A stretch of DNA of 64,000 nt from Holophaga foetida DSM 6591. Lineage in GTDB: Bacteria > Acidobacteriota > Holophagae > Holophagales > Holophagaceae. A program made the translations under genes and the position numbers. Below, one piece after another: positions 42,879 through 51,555 of the stretch. Positions within the stretch are counted from its first letter, which is position 1, and the number at the start of each line of letters is the position of its first letter. The stretch lies in NCBI RefSeq assembly GCF_000242615.2, contig NZ_KI912268.1, positions 2,787,666 to 2,851,665 on the forward strand, written 5' to 3'. The notes under the pieces are model-generated. The model saw only the letters and a list, made by a program, of their open reading frames with translations. It ran no database searches and had not been told where the DNA came from.

Positions 42879-44398
42879 GAGTCAGCCCTTCTTTTTCCCT
42901 GGAAGGTTTCAAGCTGCTGCCCCTCCACATCGGTAAGGAGGCGCTGGATATCGAGAATGAAGACCACTCCGGTTTCGGTGCGGGCCACCTTGTCGATGTA
43001 GGCATTGGCGGTACCGGAAGTCATCCGGGGGGGATCCTCCAGGCGTCGCTCGTCCACGCTCCTGACCTCTTCCATGGCATCCACCACCAAGCCTGTGGGG
43101 ACCCCGTTGATGGGCGTGATGATGATGCGGGAGATGCTGGTGGCCGGCTGGCGCTGCAGACCGAACCGTTCCCGGAGATCCATGACGGGCATGACCTCTC
43201 CCCGGAGGTTCATGACCCCGTCGATGAAGGAGGGGGCCCGGGGAACCGGCGTAATGAGGCCCACCATGATGATTTCGCGAACCTGATGGAGGCGAAGGGC
43301 ATGGGACTCTTCGCCGAGCTTGAAGACCACCAGAGGCAGCTCGTGGGTGGCGACCTGCACTTCAGCCTCGGCCTTGGAAGCGAGGGAGGAACTCATGGCT
43401 GCCAGCTTCTCCTTATCCTCCCGGGTGATGATGTCCAGGATGCGGAGCAGGCAGACCATGCGGTCGGAGCGCAGGACGACGCCTTCCAGGTTGGCCACCT
43501 CCCGCTCGCTAAGGGTCTGGGGCGGGGGCAGGACCTGATCGGGGCGGATGCGGACGATCTCCTGGATCCCATCTACGGCGATGCCAAGTTTGGCTCCGCC
43601 GAAGTTGAGGAGGATGACCATATCCCGGACCTTGGGCTCTCCGGTCTCCGCCACGTCGAGGAGCTGGATGAAGTCCAGCAGGGGCAGGACCTGGTCTCGC
43701 AGGCAGATGACACCCATGACATAGCTGGGGGCGTCGGGCACCTTGGTGACCGGCGGCAGCTCGATGATCTCTTCCACCAGCTGGAGGTTGATGCCGAAGG
43801 ATTCCATCCCTAGCGAGAACGTAACGTAGGGGAGGTCGTCCACAACCTCCTCCTGGCGCACCGCTTCGCTGAGTCCGGTGCCCTGGGCGGAGCCGACCCG
43901 GTGCTCGATCAGCAGGGCACGCTGGGCGAATTCGGAACTATCGAGGATCTTGTCGAGATCGATGAGGGTGATGAGCCGCTTTCCCACGGTCACCATGCCA
44001 GCGAGGTAGTCGCTGCGCACCCCGGCCACGAGGGGCGGGGTGTCGCGGATGGTCATGTCCTCCAGGCGCACCACGTCCGCAACAGCGTCCACCTGGAGGC
44101 CGGTGGCCTGTCCGGCCAAGTCCAGGATGATGATCCGGGTCTTGGGGGTGGGGTCCTGATGGGCCAGATGGAACCTCAAACGGCTATCCAGCACCGGGAT
44201 GATCATGCCCCGCACGTTCTGGACCCCCAGCACGAAGCTGGGAGCACCCGGAACCGGCGTAATGGCAGTCCTGGGCGTGATCTCCTGCACCCGATCGATG
44301 TCCAGACCGAACTCGACCCCGTCGAGACTGAAGGTGACGAGCTGCCCGGAGGGGACGATGTCCTGGGCTCTTCTTCCCTGGGTTTCCACCGCGGCCAT
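42875..44398 (-). CDS. Triple CheW-domain coupling protein
   Basis: 507 residues made of three CheW-like domains in tandem (~15-165, ~190-340, ~350-490). Each has the VxGVxxxRxxxxPVLD-type strand: VLGVQNVRGMIIPVLDSR, VMGVICLRDQVLPLLDF and IDGVMNLRGEVMPVMDLR. CheW couples receptors to CheA; multi-domain versions can bridge several arms of an array. The stop and the cheA start overlap (ATGA). The 5' neighbour is CheZ-like with a 3-bp gap. Cytoplasmic. Confidence 0.9.
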   Translation of the reverse strand: MAAVETQGRRAQDIVPSGQLVTFSLDGVEFGLDIDRVQEITPRTAITPVPGAPSFVLGVQNVRGMIIPVLDSRLRFHLAHQDPTPKTRIIILDLAGQATGLQVDAVADVVRLEDMTIRDTPPLVAGVRSDYLAGMVTVGKRLITLIDLDKILDSSEFAQRALLIEHRVGSAQGTGLSEAVRQEEVVDDLPYVTFSLGMESFGINLQLVEEIIELPPVTKVPDAPSYVMGVICLRDQVLPLLDFIQLLDVAETGEPKVRDMVILLNFGGAKLGIAVDGIQEIVRIRPDQVLPPPQTLSEREVANLEGVVLRSDRMVCLLRILDIITREDKEKLAAMSSSLASKAEAEVQVATHELPLVVFKLGEESHALRLHQVREIIMVGLITPVPRAPSFIDGVMNLRGEVMPVMDLRERFGLQRQPATSISRIIITPINGVPTGLVVDAMEEVRSVDERRLEDPPRMTSGTANAYIDKVARTETGVVFILDIQRLLTDVEGQQLETFQGKRRADS

Positions 44399-44401
44399 AA
44401 G

Positions 44402-44959
44402 CTATCCCTTGTTCTTGCTGCGCAGAAATTCTTCAACCACCGCGTCGGCATCCGCCTTCTTTTCGTCCGGGGTAGTGCCGGTATTCTGGATGGTCCGGCT
44501 GATGGAAGCCCGCTCGCCCTCGCTCTTCAGGCCCGTGCCCAGCAGCTCCACGATGTAGTCGTGGATCTGGCGGAGATGGAACACGATCCGTTCCAGCTTC
44601 TGGCGGGTGATGTCCTGGAACTGCATCAGATCCATGGCCCCGAAGACCTTGTCCTGGATCTCCTTGGCTGCGGACAGGATCTGGTGGATGGCCTCCTGAA
44701 CCGCAGGGTCCTGGGCCCCGGACTGCTTCATGACTTCGGTGATGAGTGCCTGCTGGCGGTTCACCAGCTGGCTGATCAGATCGAGCTGATCCATCACCTT
44801 GTTGGTTTCGCGTTCCGTGACGGCAGTGACGGCGTCGATCTCGGAGATGACCCTGCCCTCCACCTCATGCCCCCCCAGAGAGCCGGGAGTGGATGGAACA
44901 GGCGGGGCAGGCTGGGTGCCGGCGGCCTTCAGCAGAGCATCGATTTCAGACTGGTCCAT
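44402..44959 (-). CDS. CheZ-like chemotaxis phosphatase
   Basis: 185 residues, almost all helical. The central pair D116-x3-Q120 in LMQFQDITRQKLERIVFHL fits the CheZ active site that hydrolyses CheY-P. An N-terminal motif MDQSEIDALLKAAG is like the CheY-binding or flagellar-type tail seen in FliM/CheX-like proteins. The C-terminus ends in the charged VVEEFLRSKNKG, as CheZ C-termini bind CheY. It sits between cheY and the triple CheW gene. The matching motif in the 39766-40701 protein suggests duplication of a phosphatase module. Confidence 0.78.
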   Translation of the reverse strand: MDQSEIDALLKAAGTQPAPPVPSTPGSLGGHEVEGRVISEIDAVTAVTERETNKVMDQLDLISQLVNRQQALITEVMKQSGAQDPAVQEAIHQILSAAKEIQDKVFGAMDLMQFQDITRQKLERIVFHLRQIHDYIVELLGTGLKSEGERASISRTIQNTGTTPDEKKADADAVVEEFLRSKNKG

Positions 44960-44978
44960 AGCTTCCCCCGATACCTGC

Positions 44979-45335
44979 TCAGCCGAGCAGGGACTCGATC
45001 TTTTCTTTCAGCGTTTCAGGGGTGAATGGCTTCACCACATAGTTGTTCACGCCGGACTGGAGGGCTTGGACGATATCCTCCTTGGCCGCGTTGGTGGTGA
45101 CCATGAGGATGGGGATCGAGGGGTTCTGGGTCCGCACCGTCTGGACAAACTCCAGGCCATCCATCTCGGGCATGTTCCAGTCCGTGATGATCATTTCGAT
45201 GCCGCCTTGGGCCAGCTTTTCCAGACCGGACTTGCCGTTGTCCCCTTCCACCACGTCGGAGTACCCGATGCGCGACAGGGTGTTGATGATGATGCGACGC
45301 ATGGTTGACGAATCGTCCACGATGAGGATCTTCAA
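44979..45335 (-). CDS. cheY: CheY-type response regulator
   Basis: 118-residue single receiver domain with no output. All key residues are present: the acidic pair in ILIVDDSSTMRR, the phosphoacceptor Asp in ITDWNMPEMDG, Thr in MVTTNA, Lys in VVKPFTPETL. It is the likely substrate of the cluster's CheA and of its CheZ-like phosphatases. It is 19 bp upstream of the CheZ-like gene and 24 bp downstream of the PilZ gene. Confidence 0.95.
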   Translation of the reverse strand: MKILIVDDSSTMRRIIINTLSRIGYSDVVEGDNGKSGLEKLAQGGIEMIITDWNMPEMDGLEFVQTVRTQNPSIPILMVTTNAAKEDIVQALQSGVNNYVVKPFTPETLKEKIESLLG

Positions 45336-45359
45336 GGGACTCTCCTTTCGCTGTGCAGC

Positions 45360-45755
45360 CTAGTTTCCTTCCGCAGGCGCGGAGGCGTCGATGAAATTCC
45401 GGAGCGCGGCCAGATCGTCTGGATAGACATTCAGGAACTTGATGCCCAACTCAAAGCCCCCATCCTCCATCTGCTCCACGCGCACCACCTGACCCACGGC
45501 CACCAGGGGGCGCGCCTCGTTCTCGTGGACCGGGCCGAAGCGGTTGAGGTGCTTGCCCCAGCCTGGAACCCGAAGCTCCAGTTTGAGGAGGGTGCCAAGG
45601 GGATGTTCCCGAGGTGAGGCCAGGAGGATCCCCCCTGCGGACAGGTCACCGTAGATGCTCTCCGCGGGTACGGAGGCCTTCTCGAAGGTCAGCTCCTGGA
45701 AGCTGACGGTGGCACCCATGGGGATGCGGCGGTATTGGCGGCGTTCATTGGACAT
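45360..45755 (-). CDS. PilZ domain protein (c-di-GMP receptor)
   Basis: 131 residues, a stand-alone PilZ domain. The c-di-GMP-binding motifs are visible: R-x3-R in RRQYRRIP and D-x-S-x-x-G in GDLSAGGILL. The C-terminus adds a short helix and an acidic end. Positioned directly upstream of cheY, so a c-di-GMP input into the chemosensory output is possible. The organism also makes c-di-GMP with the GGDEF enzymes at 36166-37734 and 59815-60720. Confidence 0.9.
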   Translation of the reverse strand: MSNERRQYRRIPMGATVSFQELTFEKASVPAESIYGDLSAGGILLASPREHPLGTLLKLELRVPGWGKHLNRFGPVHENEARPLVAVGQVVRVEQMEDGGFELGIKFLNVYPDDLAALRNFIDASAPAEGN

Positions 45756-45825
45756 GGCTCAGAATCCCACAAATACGTGATCGGTGGCAGGGGTAACCCT
45801 GATGAATTTTCGACTTAAAAAGGAA

Positions 45826-47436
45826 TCAACTCCAGTTGACATGAAAAGGGCATACTTCGTGTTCGATCCCCTTGAGGGAGACAGGGGGCAGTGGAACCAA
45901 GCCCTCCATGCCTACGAGTTCAGCGGTGCGGGGGCCGATGACGATCTCGCCCGGTTTGGCGACACCGCTCTCCAGGCGGGAAGCCAGGTTCACGGTGCGT
46001 CCCATGACGGTGTAGTCCATGCGCTTCTCGCAGCCGATATCCCCGGCGAAGGCTTCGCCACTGTTGATGCCGATGCGGATCTTGAGCTCCGGGTAACCTT
46101 CGGGGCGGTTCTCGTTGAGGAACTGGAGCCCCTCCTGCATGGCGATGGCCGCCTCCACGGCGTGGCGTGCGTGGTCAGGGTCGGGATTGGGGGCTCCGAA
46201 AAAGGCCATGATGGCGTCCCCAATATACTTATCCAGGGTCCCGCCCCTTAAGAAGATCTGCTCCGTCAGGACCTCGAAGGAACGGTTCAGGATGTTGGCA
46301 AGCGCCAGGGGCTCCATGCTTTCACTCATGCGGGTGAATCCGGAAATATCCGCGAAGAGAATGCTTACCTGGCAGCGCTGGGCCTGGAGAAGGGGGGCAT
46401 CCTGGCTCTGGGCCGCCTTGAGGATCTCCCCGACCACCTGGGGGCTGTGGTAGCGCTCCAGGCGCTGCCGGAAACGAGCCTCCCGTTCTCGCTGGATGCC
46501 CACGGCAGCGAAGTTGGCCATGGCGGAGAGGAGGTGCTCGTCCTCCCGCTTGAAGCCACCTTTGTTCAGGCTGGACTCCAGGTAGACCACCCCCAGGGCC
46601 TGGTCCTCCACGATGAGCGGGGCGCAGAGGGCCGAACTGATGCCGTGGATCTTGATGCTCTCCCCGGCGGCGAAGCGCGGGTCCACCCGGGCGTCGGTGG
46701 TAAGGATGGTGACCCGTCCATCCATGGCCGTGCGGGCGATGGTGCGGCTGATGGGGGCGGTGAGGATCCCGGGGCGCTCCTCCCAGACCAGTTCGGGCAC
46801 CAGCTCTCCATCCTGACCGTTGAGGAGGATGAAGCCTCGCTGGCATGGGATCTGGCCTGTGATCAGGTGCATGACGGAGTCCAGGAGCTCATTCAGGCTG
46901 GAGGCCCTCAGGAGCGTGCTGGCCATGGCCGCCAGACGCTGGAAGAGAGAATCAACCTCGCTGGGGGGCTTCTCCGCCTGGTGCTTGGCAAGCATGTCCT
47001 CCAGGGAGGCGTGGGGGACCATGATGCTGCCGGAAGCGTCGAAGGCGCGATCCTCCAGGGAGATCTTGGATTCAGAGGCTGTCTTGGGGCCCTTGGCCAG
47101 GGCGGAGAGGGAAAAGAGGCCCGTCCCTAGATTGGGGACGGTGGTCTGGACCTCCTCCTGGATCCAGCGTACGGGGAGTTCACCCAGAAGGATGAGATCC
47201 CCAGGCTTGATGGGGGTCGGTCCGGTGATCGATTCGCCATTCAGGGTGGTGCCGTTCAGGGATTGCATGTCCTGGAGGCATGCTTGTCCACGGTGGAGGA
47301 AGATTCGAGCGTGTATCCGGCTTACGGCATTGGAATTCACTCGGAGGTTGGCGGTGTCTCCCCGCCCGATGGTGAGGCCCTCCTCCGAGAGCTCCACTGG
47401 ATGCTTGGAACCTTCCACCTGTAGGGTGATCTTCAT
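45826..47436 (-). CDS. FHA-GAF-class III adenylate cyclase
   Basis: 536 residues. The N-terminal FHA domain (~1-90) has TIGRGDTANLRVNSNAVSRI with the phosphothreonine-binding Arg/Ser set. A GAF domain spans ~180-330 (SSALCAPLIVEDQALGVVYL). The C-terminal class III cyclase (~350-530) has ILFADISGFTRM, KYIGDAIMAFFG, and DYTVMGRTVNLASRLE, with the metal-binding Asp residues, substrate Lys/Asp and transition-state Asn/Arg. So cAMP synthesis is likely, controlled by a phosphoprotein partner and a ligand. Single upstream gene of the chemosensory cluster; cotranscription with PilZ is uncertain (70 bp gap). Confidence 0.92.
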   Translation of the reverse strand: MKITLQVEGSKHPVELSEEGLTIGRGDTANLRVNSNAVSRIHARIFLHRGQACLQDMQSLNGTTLNGESITGPTPIKPGDLILLGELPVRWIQEEVQTTVPNLGTGLFSLSALAKGPKTASESKISLEDRAFDASGSIMVPHASLEDMLAKHQAEKPPSEVDSLFQRLAAMASTLLRASSLNELLDSVMHLITGQIPCQRGFILLNGQDGELVPELVWEERPGILTAPISRTIARTAMDGRVTILTTDARVDPRFAAGESIKIHGISSALCAPLIVEDQALGVVYLESSLNKGGFKREDEHLLSAMANFAAVGIQREREARFRQRLERYHSPQVVGEILKAAQSQDAPLLQAQRCQVSILFADISGFTRMSESMEPLALANILNRSFEVLTEQIFLRGGTLDKYIGDAIMAFFGAPNPDPDHARHAVEAAIAMQEGLQFLNENRPEGYPELKIRIGINSGEAFAGDIGCEKRMDYTVMGRTVNLASRLESGVAKPGEIVIGPRTAELVGMEGLVPLPPVSLKGIEHEVCPFHVNWS

Positions 47437-47548
47437 GGGGCTGACTTTCCGAGAATGGACCGCAGTCTAACATGGAGCCGATCTCCCAGCTTGCAAGCGG
47501 CAACACGTTATCCTGGTGGACAATCCCGGTCGCCGGGAGGGAGCATGC

Positions 47549-48871
47549 ATGATCAAAGTCGGATTCATTTCGCTGGGATGCCCGAAGAACCTCGTGGATA
47601 GCGAGGTCATGCTGGGGCACCTGCGCCTCAAGGGCTATGCCATCACCCGGAACATGGAAGAGGCCGAGATCCTGGTGGTCAACACCTGCGGTTTCATCGA
47701 GAGTGCAAAGAAGGAGAGTATCGAGGCGATCCTGGAGGCCGCTTCCATGAAGGCCTCGGGGGCCTGCAAGAAGCTCATCGTCGCCGGTTGCATGGTGGAG
47801 CGGTACCGGGATCAGCTCATGGCGGATATGCCGGAGATCGACGCCTGTCTCGGGACCCGGGATGTGGAACACATTGCGGAGTTTCTGGGAGCCGGTGACA
47901 GCCTCTTCGAGCCGGATCGCGATCCCGCCTACCTCTATGACGAGCATAGCCCTCGGCTCCTCACCACCCCCAAGGCCAGTGCCTACCTCAAGATCAGCGA
48001 AGGTTGCGACCACGCCTGCGCCTTCTGCGCCATCCCCGCCATCCGGGGGCCCCAGCGCAGCCGGACCATTGATTCGATCCTGGCGGAGGCCCGCCAGCTC
48101 GTGGCCCAGGGCGTCCTGGAGATCAACCTGGTGGGCCAGGATTCCACGGACTTCGGCCGGGATCTCGGGGATCCGGATGCCCTCGAGAAGCTGGTGCGCG
48201 CCTTGGGAACGGTTGAGGGGCTCCAGTGGTTCCGCATCCACTACTCCTACCCCAATCGCATCACCGATGGGCTCCTGAGCGCCATGGCGGAGACGCCCAA
48301 CTGCGTGAAATACCTGGATATGCCCCTCCAGCACGCTGACGCAGGCGTCCTGCGCACCATGGCCCGGGGCGGAGGGCGGCACACCTTCCTCAAGCTCATC
48401 CAGAAGATCCGTCGCCGAGTGCCCGGTATCTTCCTCCGCAGCAACTTCATTGTGGGCTTCCCCAACGAGACCGAGATGGCCTTCGAGGAACTGCGCAGCT
48501 TCATCGAAGAGGCTCAGTTCGAGCACGTCGGGGTCTTCACATACTCCCGGGAGGAGGGCACTCCTGCCTACGACATGGGGGATCCCATTCTCCGTCGCAC
48601 CAAGGAGAGCCGCAAGCGCAAGCTCATGGAACTCCAGCAGAAGATCGCCCGGAAAAAGAACCAGGCGCTGGTGGGGAAGACCCTGGAGGTCCTGGTGGAA
48701 GGCGCCCATGAGGAGACCGATCTGGTGCTCAAGGGTCGTCACTACGGCCAAGCCCCCGAAGTGGATGGCAATGTCCTCATCGTGGGCGGCGAACCTCGTC
48801 TTAACGCCATCCAGACGGTAAAGATCACCGAGGCCCACGCCTACGATCTGGTGGGGGTAGTCCTTGAGTGA
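47549..48871 (+). CDS. rimO: Ribosomal protein S12 methylthiotransferase RimO
   Basis: Radical SAM enzyme that methylthiolates Asp in ribosomal protein S12. The ATG at 47549 with ggaggg upstream gives 440 residues beginning MIKVGFISLGCPKNLVDSEV. The N-terminal UPF0004 domain has C11, C47 and C81 for the auxiliary cluster. The radical SAM motif is C153-x3-C157-x2-C160 in EGCDHACAFCAIP. The C-terminal TRAM-like domain ends in VVLE. Sequence pattern NLVDSE and GCDHACAFCAIP favour RimO over MiaB. The stop overlaps the next start by 8 bp. Confidence 0.95.
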   Translation: MIKVGFISLGCPKNLVDSEVMLGHLRLKGYAITRNMEEAEILVVNTCGFIESAKKESIEAILEAASMKASGACKKLIVAGCMVERYRDQLMADMPEIDACLGTRDVEHIAEFLGAGDSLFEPDRDPAYLYDEHSPRLLTTPKASAYLKISEGCDHACAFCAIPAIRGPQRSRTIDSILAEARQLVAQGVLEINLVGQDSTDFGRDLGDPDALEKLVRALGTVEGLQWFRIHYSYPNRITDGLLSAMAETPNCVKYLDMPLQHADAGVLRTMARGGGRHTFLKLIQKIRRRVPGIFLRSNFIVGFPNETEMAFEELRSFIEEAQFEHVGVFTYSREEGTPAYDMGDPILRRTKESRKRKLMELQQKIARKKNQALVGKTLEVLVEGAHEETDLVLKGRHYGQAPEVDGNVLIVGGEPRLNAIQTVKITEAHAYDLVGVVLE

Positions 48872-49376
48872 CACTGGTTCCCGTTCTATCCACTATCGTC
48901 GACGCTGGGCCTATGCCCTCTGGGTCGTGCTTCTTCTTGCCGCCGCTGGGGCCCTGGTGGCGTGGCGTATCCCGGCCAGCCGGGGCGAGGGCCATGTCAG
49001 CATGATCCTTCGGGTTCCCAAGGCCCCTCCCGGGTTAAAGGTCGAAATGTGGTGTGGTCCAGCCTCCCGCTGGAAAGCTGCGAAGGCGGCCTACGCCTTG
49101 GGGCAGGTCGTACCCCAGGATGGACGGGTTGTCCTGGGTCCCTTCCCGGTGGCGGTGGCTCGTCGACGCTGGATGAAAGTGTTTCATCCGGATACCGCTG
49201 ATCTCGTTGTCCTGCGCTTTTCGGCCCCTGATTCTGCCAGCACCTATGCCAGCTACAACCTCGGCCCCGACCTCTACTCCGGTTTCCTGGCGGAGCGTCG
49301 GAAGATGAAGCTGGAGGTCACCCTGCCCTGGGGGGCCCTCTCTGCGAACTCTGCCTCACCTTCCAAGATCCAGTAG
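48864..49376 (+). CDS. Membrane-anchored protein of unknown function
   Basis: 170 residues with a TTG start overlapping the rimO stop; ggtag lies upstream. An N-terminal helix (WAYALWVVLLLAAAGALVAW) follows a basic stretch, giving a signal anchor. The soluble part is mainly beta (VSMILRVPKAPPGLKVEMW, VVLGPFPVAVARRRW), then a Ser-rich tail. No family recognised. It lies in a run with rimO and pgpA (15 bp), so probably one operon. Confidence 0.7.
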   Translation: MSDTGSRSIHYRRRWAYALWVVLLLAAAGALVAWRIPASRGEGHVSMILRVPKAPPGLKVEMWCGPASRWKAAKAAYALGQVVPQDGRVVLGPFPVAVARRRWMKVFHPDTADLVVLRFSAPDSASTYASYNLGPDLYSGFLAERRKMKLEVTLPWGALSANSASPSKIQ

Positions 49377-49391
49377 TCAGGAGCCATACCC

Positions 49392-49922
49392 GTGGTTGAA
49401 ACCAGTAAAGCACCCCGTTGGGCCTGGTGGGTCGCCACCGGTCTGGGCAGCGGACGGATGAGGCCCGCTTCCGGCACCTGGGGCAGTCTGGCGGCCCTGG
49501 TGGTCTGGGTCGCCCTGGCTGTGGGCACCCGTCTCCTTCCATGGCGTTGGCTGGCTGAAGCGGTCTTCCTGCTGCTGCCGATCCTCCTCACCTGGGTCTC
49601 CGTGAAGGCCTCGGATCTCGTGGTCCGGGAAACGGGGCTCAAGGACCCCGGCTTCATCGTGGCCGACGAGTGGGCCGGGATGTGGATCGCCCTGTGGCCC
49701 CTGCGCTGGGAGCTGCTCGCCCGGCTTGGGCACCCCGGGTGGGGCCTGATCCTGGTGCTCCTCGTGCCCTTCCTCCTCTTCCGCCTCTTCGATATCTGGA
49801 AGCCCTGGCCCGCCTATCAGGTCCAGGTTCTACCCGAGGGCCAGGGGATCGTGGCAGACGATGTGGTGGCAGGGCTCTATGCCTTGGCCTTGGGGCCGCT
49901 GGTGCTGAAGCTTTTTCGGTAG
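49392..49922 (+). CDS. pgpA: Phosphatidylglycerophosphatase A
   Basis: Membrane lipid phosphatase making phosphatidylglycerol. 176 residues, GTG start. Family motifs: WVATGLGSGRMRPASGTWGS at the N-terminus, KDPGFIVADEWAGMWIAL, FRLFDIWKPWPA, and GIVADDVVAGLYA. About four hydrophobic helices. The two Asp clusters around IVADEWAG and GIVADDVVAG fit the active site. In a likely operon with rimO and the preceding small membrane protein gene. Confidence 0.94.
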   Translation: MVETSKAPRWAWWVATGLGSGRMRPASGTWGSLAALVVWVALAVGTRLLPWRWLAEAVFLLLPILLTWVSVKASDLVVRETGLKDPGFIVADEWAGMWIALWPLRWELLARLGHPGWGLILVLLVPFLLFRLFDIWKPWPAYQVQVLPEGQGIVADDVVAGLYALALGPLVLKLFR

Positions 49923-50003
49923 AGCCTTTTTTGATTCCCTTCGAAAGGAACGCTCGGTCGGCGGCATTCCTCTGGTGCACACCCCCTTTCCATGAGGTGC
50001 ACC

Positions 50004-51440
50004 ATGAAGATCCTTTTCGCATCGATCCTGCTCGGCACGGGCCTTCTGGGGGCCGGCGGGGCTTGCCTGAGCCCAGACAAATGTCTGCCTTGTTCGCGTC
50101 CCATCGGGGACCCCGTTGACGCGCAGATTCGCGAGGCCTTCGCCAAGCAGGGCATCCGTGTGAGTGACGGTGAAGTCCAGAGGATCCGTCCGGATGTTCT
50201 TCTCGCCCTGAAGGAGGCGCGGGTGCATGGCCTGGGCAACAGCAAGGTGGACTTCGCCGCTGTCCAGATCGCCCAGGACCTGGGGCTGGACTCAGGCCCC
50301 GGCTCCTCCACCGTGAGGAACCTGTGCGCCGCCATTGGCTACCTGATGCGTATCCCCCAGGCGCCACCCCTGGCCTGGTCCACCTACTTCAACGAGACCG
50401 TAAACCTATGGAATCAGACGGGCTTCATGGGCCTCATGGGGCGTCATCAGTTCCATCCCGTGAAGATCAGCTGGGAGGACATCGGGCGGGATGCCAATAG
50501 CGCTTGGGGGGATCGGATCAGCGATGTGGGCATCTGGGTGCGCAAGGACGAGGCGGATCCGGCTTCCGCCTGTCTGGCCCTGAGCGTGCGTCGGGATAGC
50601 AACTACCGGGACAAGGTCCTGATGGTCCCCGCCGAGCGCATCAGGATCCACACCCAGGAGCGGGGGCGCACGGTGGAGAAGACCCTGCCGCAGCGTCTCC
50701 GGGAGCTTGGCCTTGCTTCCGAACACCGGGATCGGAACGTCATCGTCTCCAACCAGTTCGCCATCGTTCCTGTACCAGCTCGCAACATGACTGGGGCCTG
50801 GAAGCCTGGGACCCCGCCCCGTGCCGCCTTCAACTTCAGCATCTTCCCCTACGGCTCCACCAATTTCGTGATCACCGATGTCATCGAGGGGAGCTCCGAG
50901 GCCATCGTGGGGCCCGGCACTCACCAGATGCTCTTTGCCAACATCGATGGCCGGAAGGCTCCCTTCACCGCCAGTCGCGCCGAGGACCGCCCCGACCTGC
51001 TGCGGATGGAGCGGGATCTGAAGGCAAAGGGGATGGATGTGGATGTTCAGCGCTACTACCTGATCCAGATCCCACTGAGGCGGGATGCCCGTTCCATCCG
51101 GTTGAGCAACCTGGGAACACCCCCCCTGGGGCGCGGCAAGGACTGCTTTGGGCCCCCCTTGCCCTGCCCGACCACCCTCTACAAATCCTCGGCGAAGGCC
51201 TGTGTCGAGGAGAGTTCAGGCCTAGGGCGGGTGGCTATTGGGCACGGTGAGGCCGAAGGGGCCTACTTTGCTGGCGCCGGTTACCGGGGGACCCGGGCTG
51301 AGGAGCCCATCCGGGTGACGGTGGTCTACTTCGTGACCCCCAAGGCCCGGATCACAGAGGCCGACATGCAGACCTTCGCCAAGGCCTTCGCCCAGTGGGA
51401 TGCCCAGGCTGTCTGGGGCGGGAGTTTCGTCGTGAAGTAG
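50004..51440 (+). CDS. Exported protein of unknown function
   Basis: 478 residues from the ATG at 50004 (gaggtgcacc site), signal peptide KILFASILLGTGLLGAGGA, then a Cys-rich start (CLSPDKCLPCSRPIGD). The rest is alpha/beta with segments such as WEDIGRDANSAWGDRISDVG, VSNQFAIVPVPARNMTG, FNFSIFPYGSTNFVITD and VTVVYFVTPKARITEADMQT. Paired cysteines (ending GKDCFGPPLPCPT) suggest disulphides in the periplasm. No enzyme motif or known family was recognised. It has its own ribosome site and a strong hairpin terminator downstream. Confidence 0.65.
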   Translation: MKILFASILLGTGLLGAGGACLSPDKCLPCSRPIGDPVDAQIREAFAKQGIRVSDGEVQRIRPDVLLALKEARVHGLGNSKVDFAAVQIAQDLGLDSGPGSSTVRNLCAAIGYLMRIPQAPPLAWSTYFNETVNLWNQTGFMGLMGRHQFHPVKISWEDIGRDANSAWGDRISDVGIWVRKDEADPASACLALSVRRDSNYRDKVLMVPAERIRIHTQERGRTVEKTLPQRLRELGLASEHRDRNVIVSNQFAIVPVPARNMTGAWKPGTPPRAAFNFSIFPYGSTNFVITDVIEGSSEAIVGPGTHQMLFANIDGRKAPFTASRAEDRPDLLRMERDLKAKGMDVDVQRYYLIQIPLRRDARSIRLSNLGTPPLGRGKDCFGPPLPCPTTLYKSSAKACVEESSGLGRVAIGHGEAEGAYFAGAGYRGTRAEEPIRVTVVYFVTPKARITEADMQTFAKAFAQWDAQAVWGGSFVVK

Positions 51441-51472
51441 GGTGGCGGGCTGGGCATGGAAAAGAGTCAGGG

Positions 51473-51504
51473 CAGACCCGATGCCCCCGGGGGCATCGGG
51501 TCTG
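51473..51504. terminator. Perfect 32-base palindrome between convergent genes
   Basis: A fully self-complementary 32-base stretch with each half reading cagacccgatgccccc. It lies between the stop of the secreted protein gene (51440) and the stop of the XPB helicase gene (51556), so it may end transcription from both sides. No long U-tract. Confidence 0.7.
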
Positions 51505-51555
51505 TGTTGACTCAGTTGTCTTTAACCTGCGGTTGAGTCCAAGAAGGCAGCGGGG

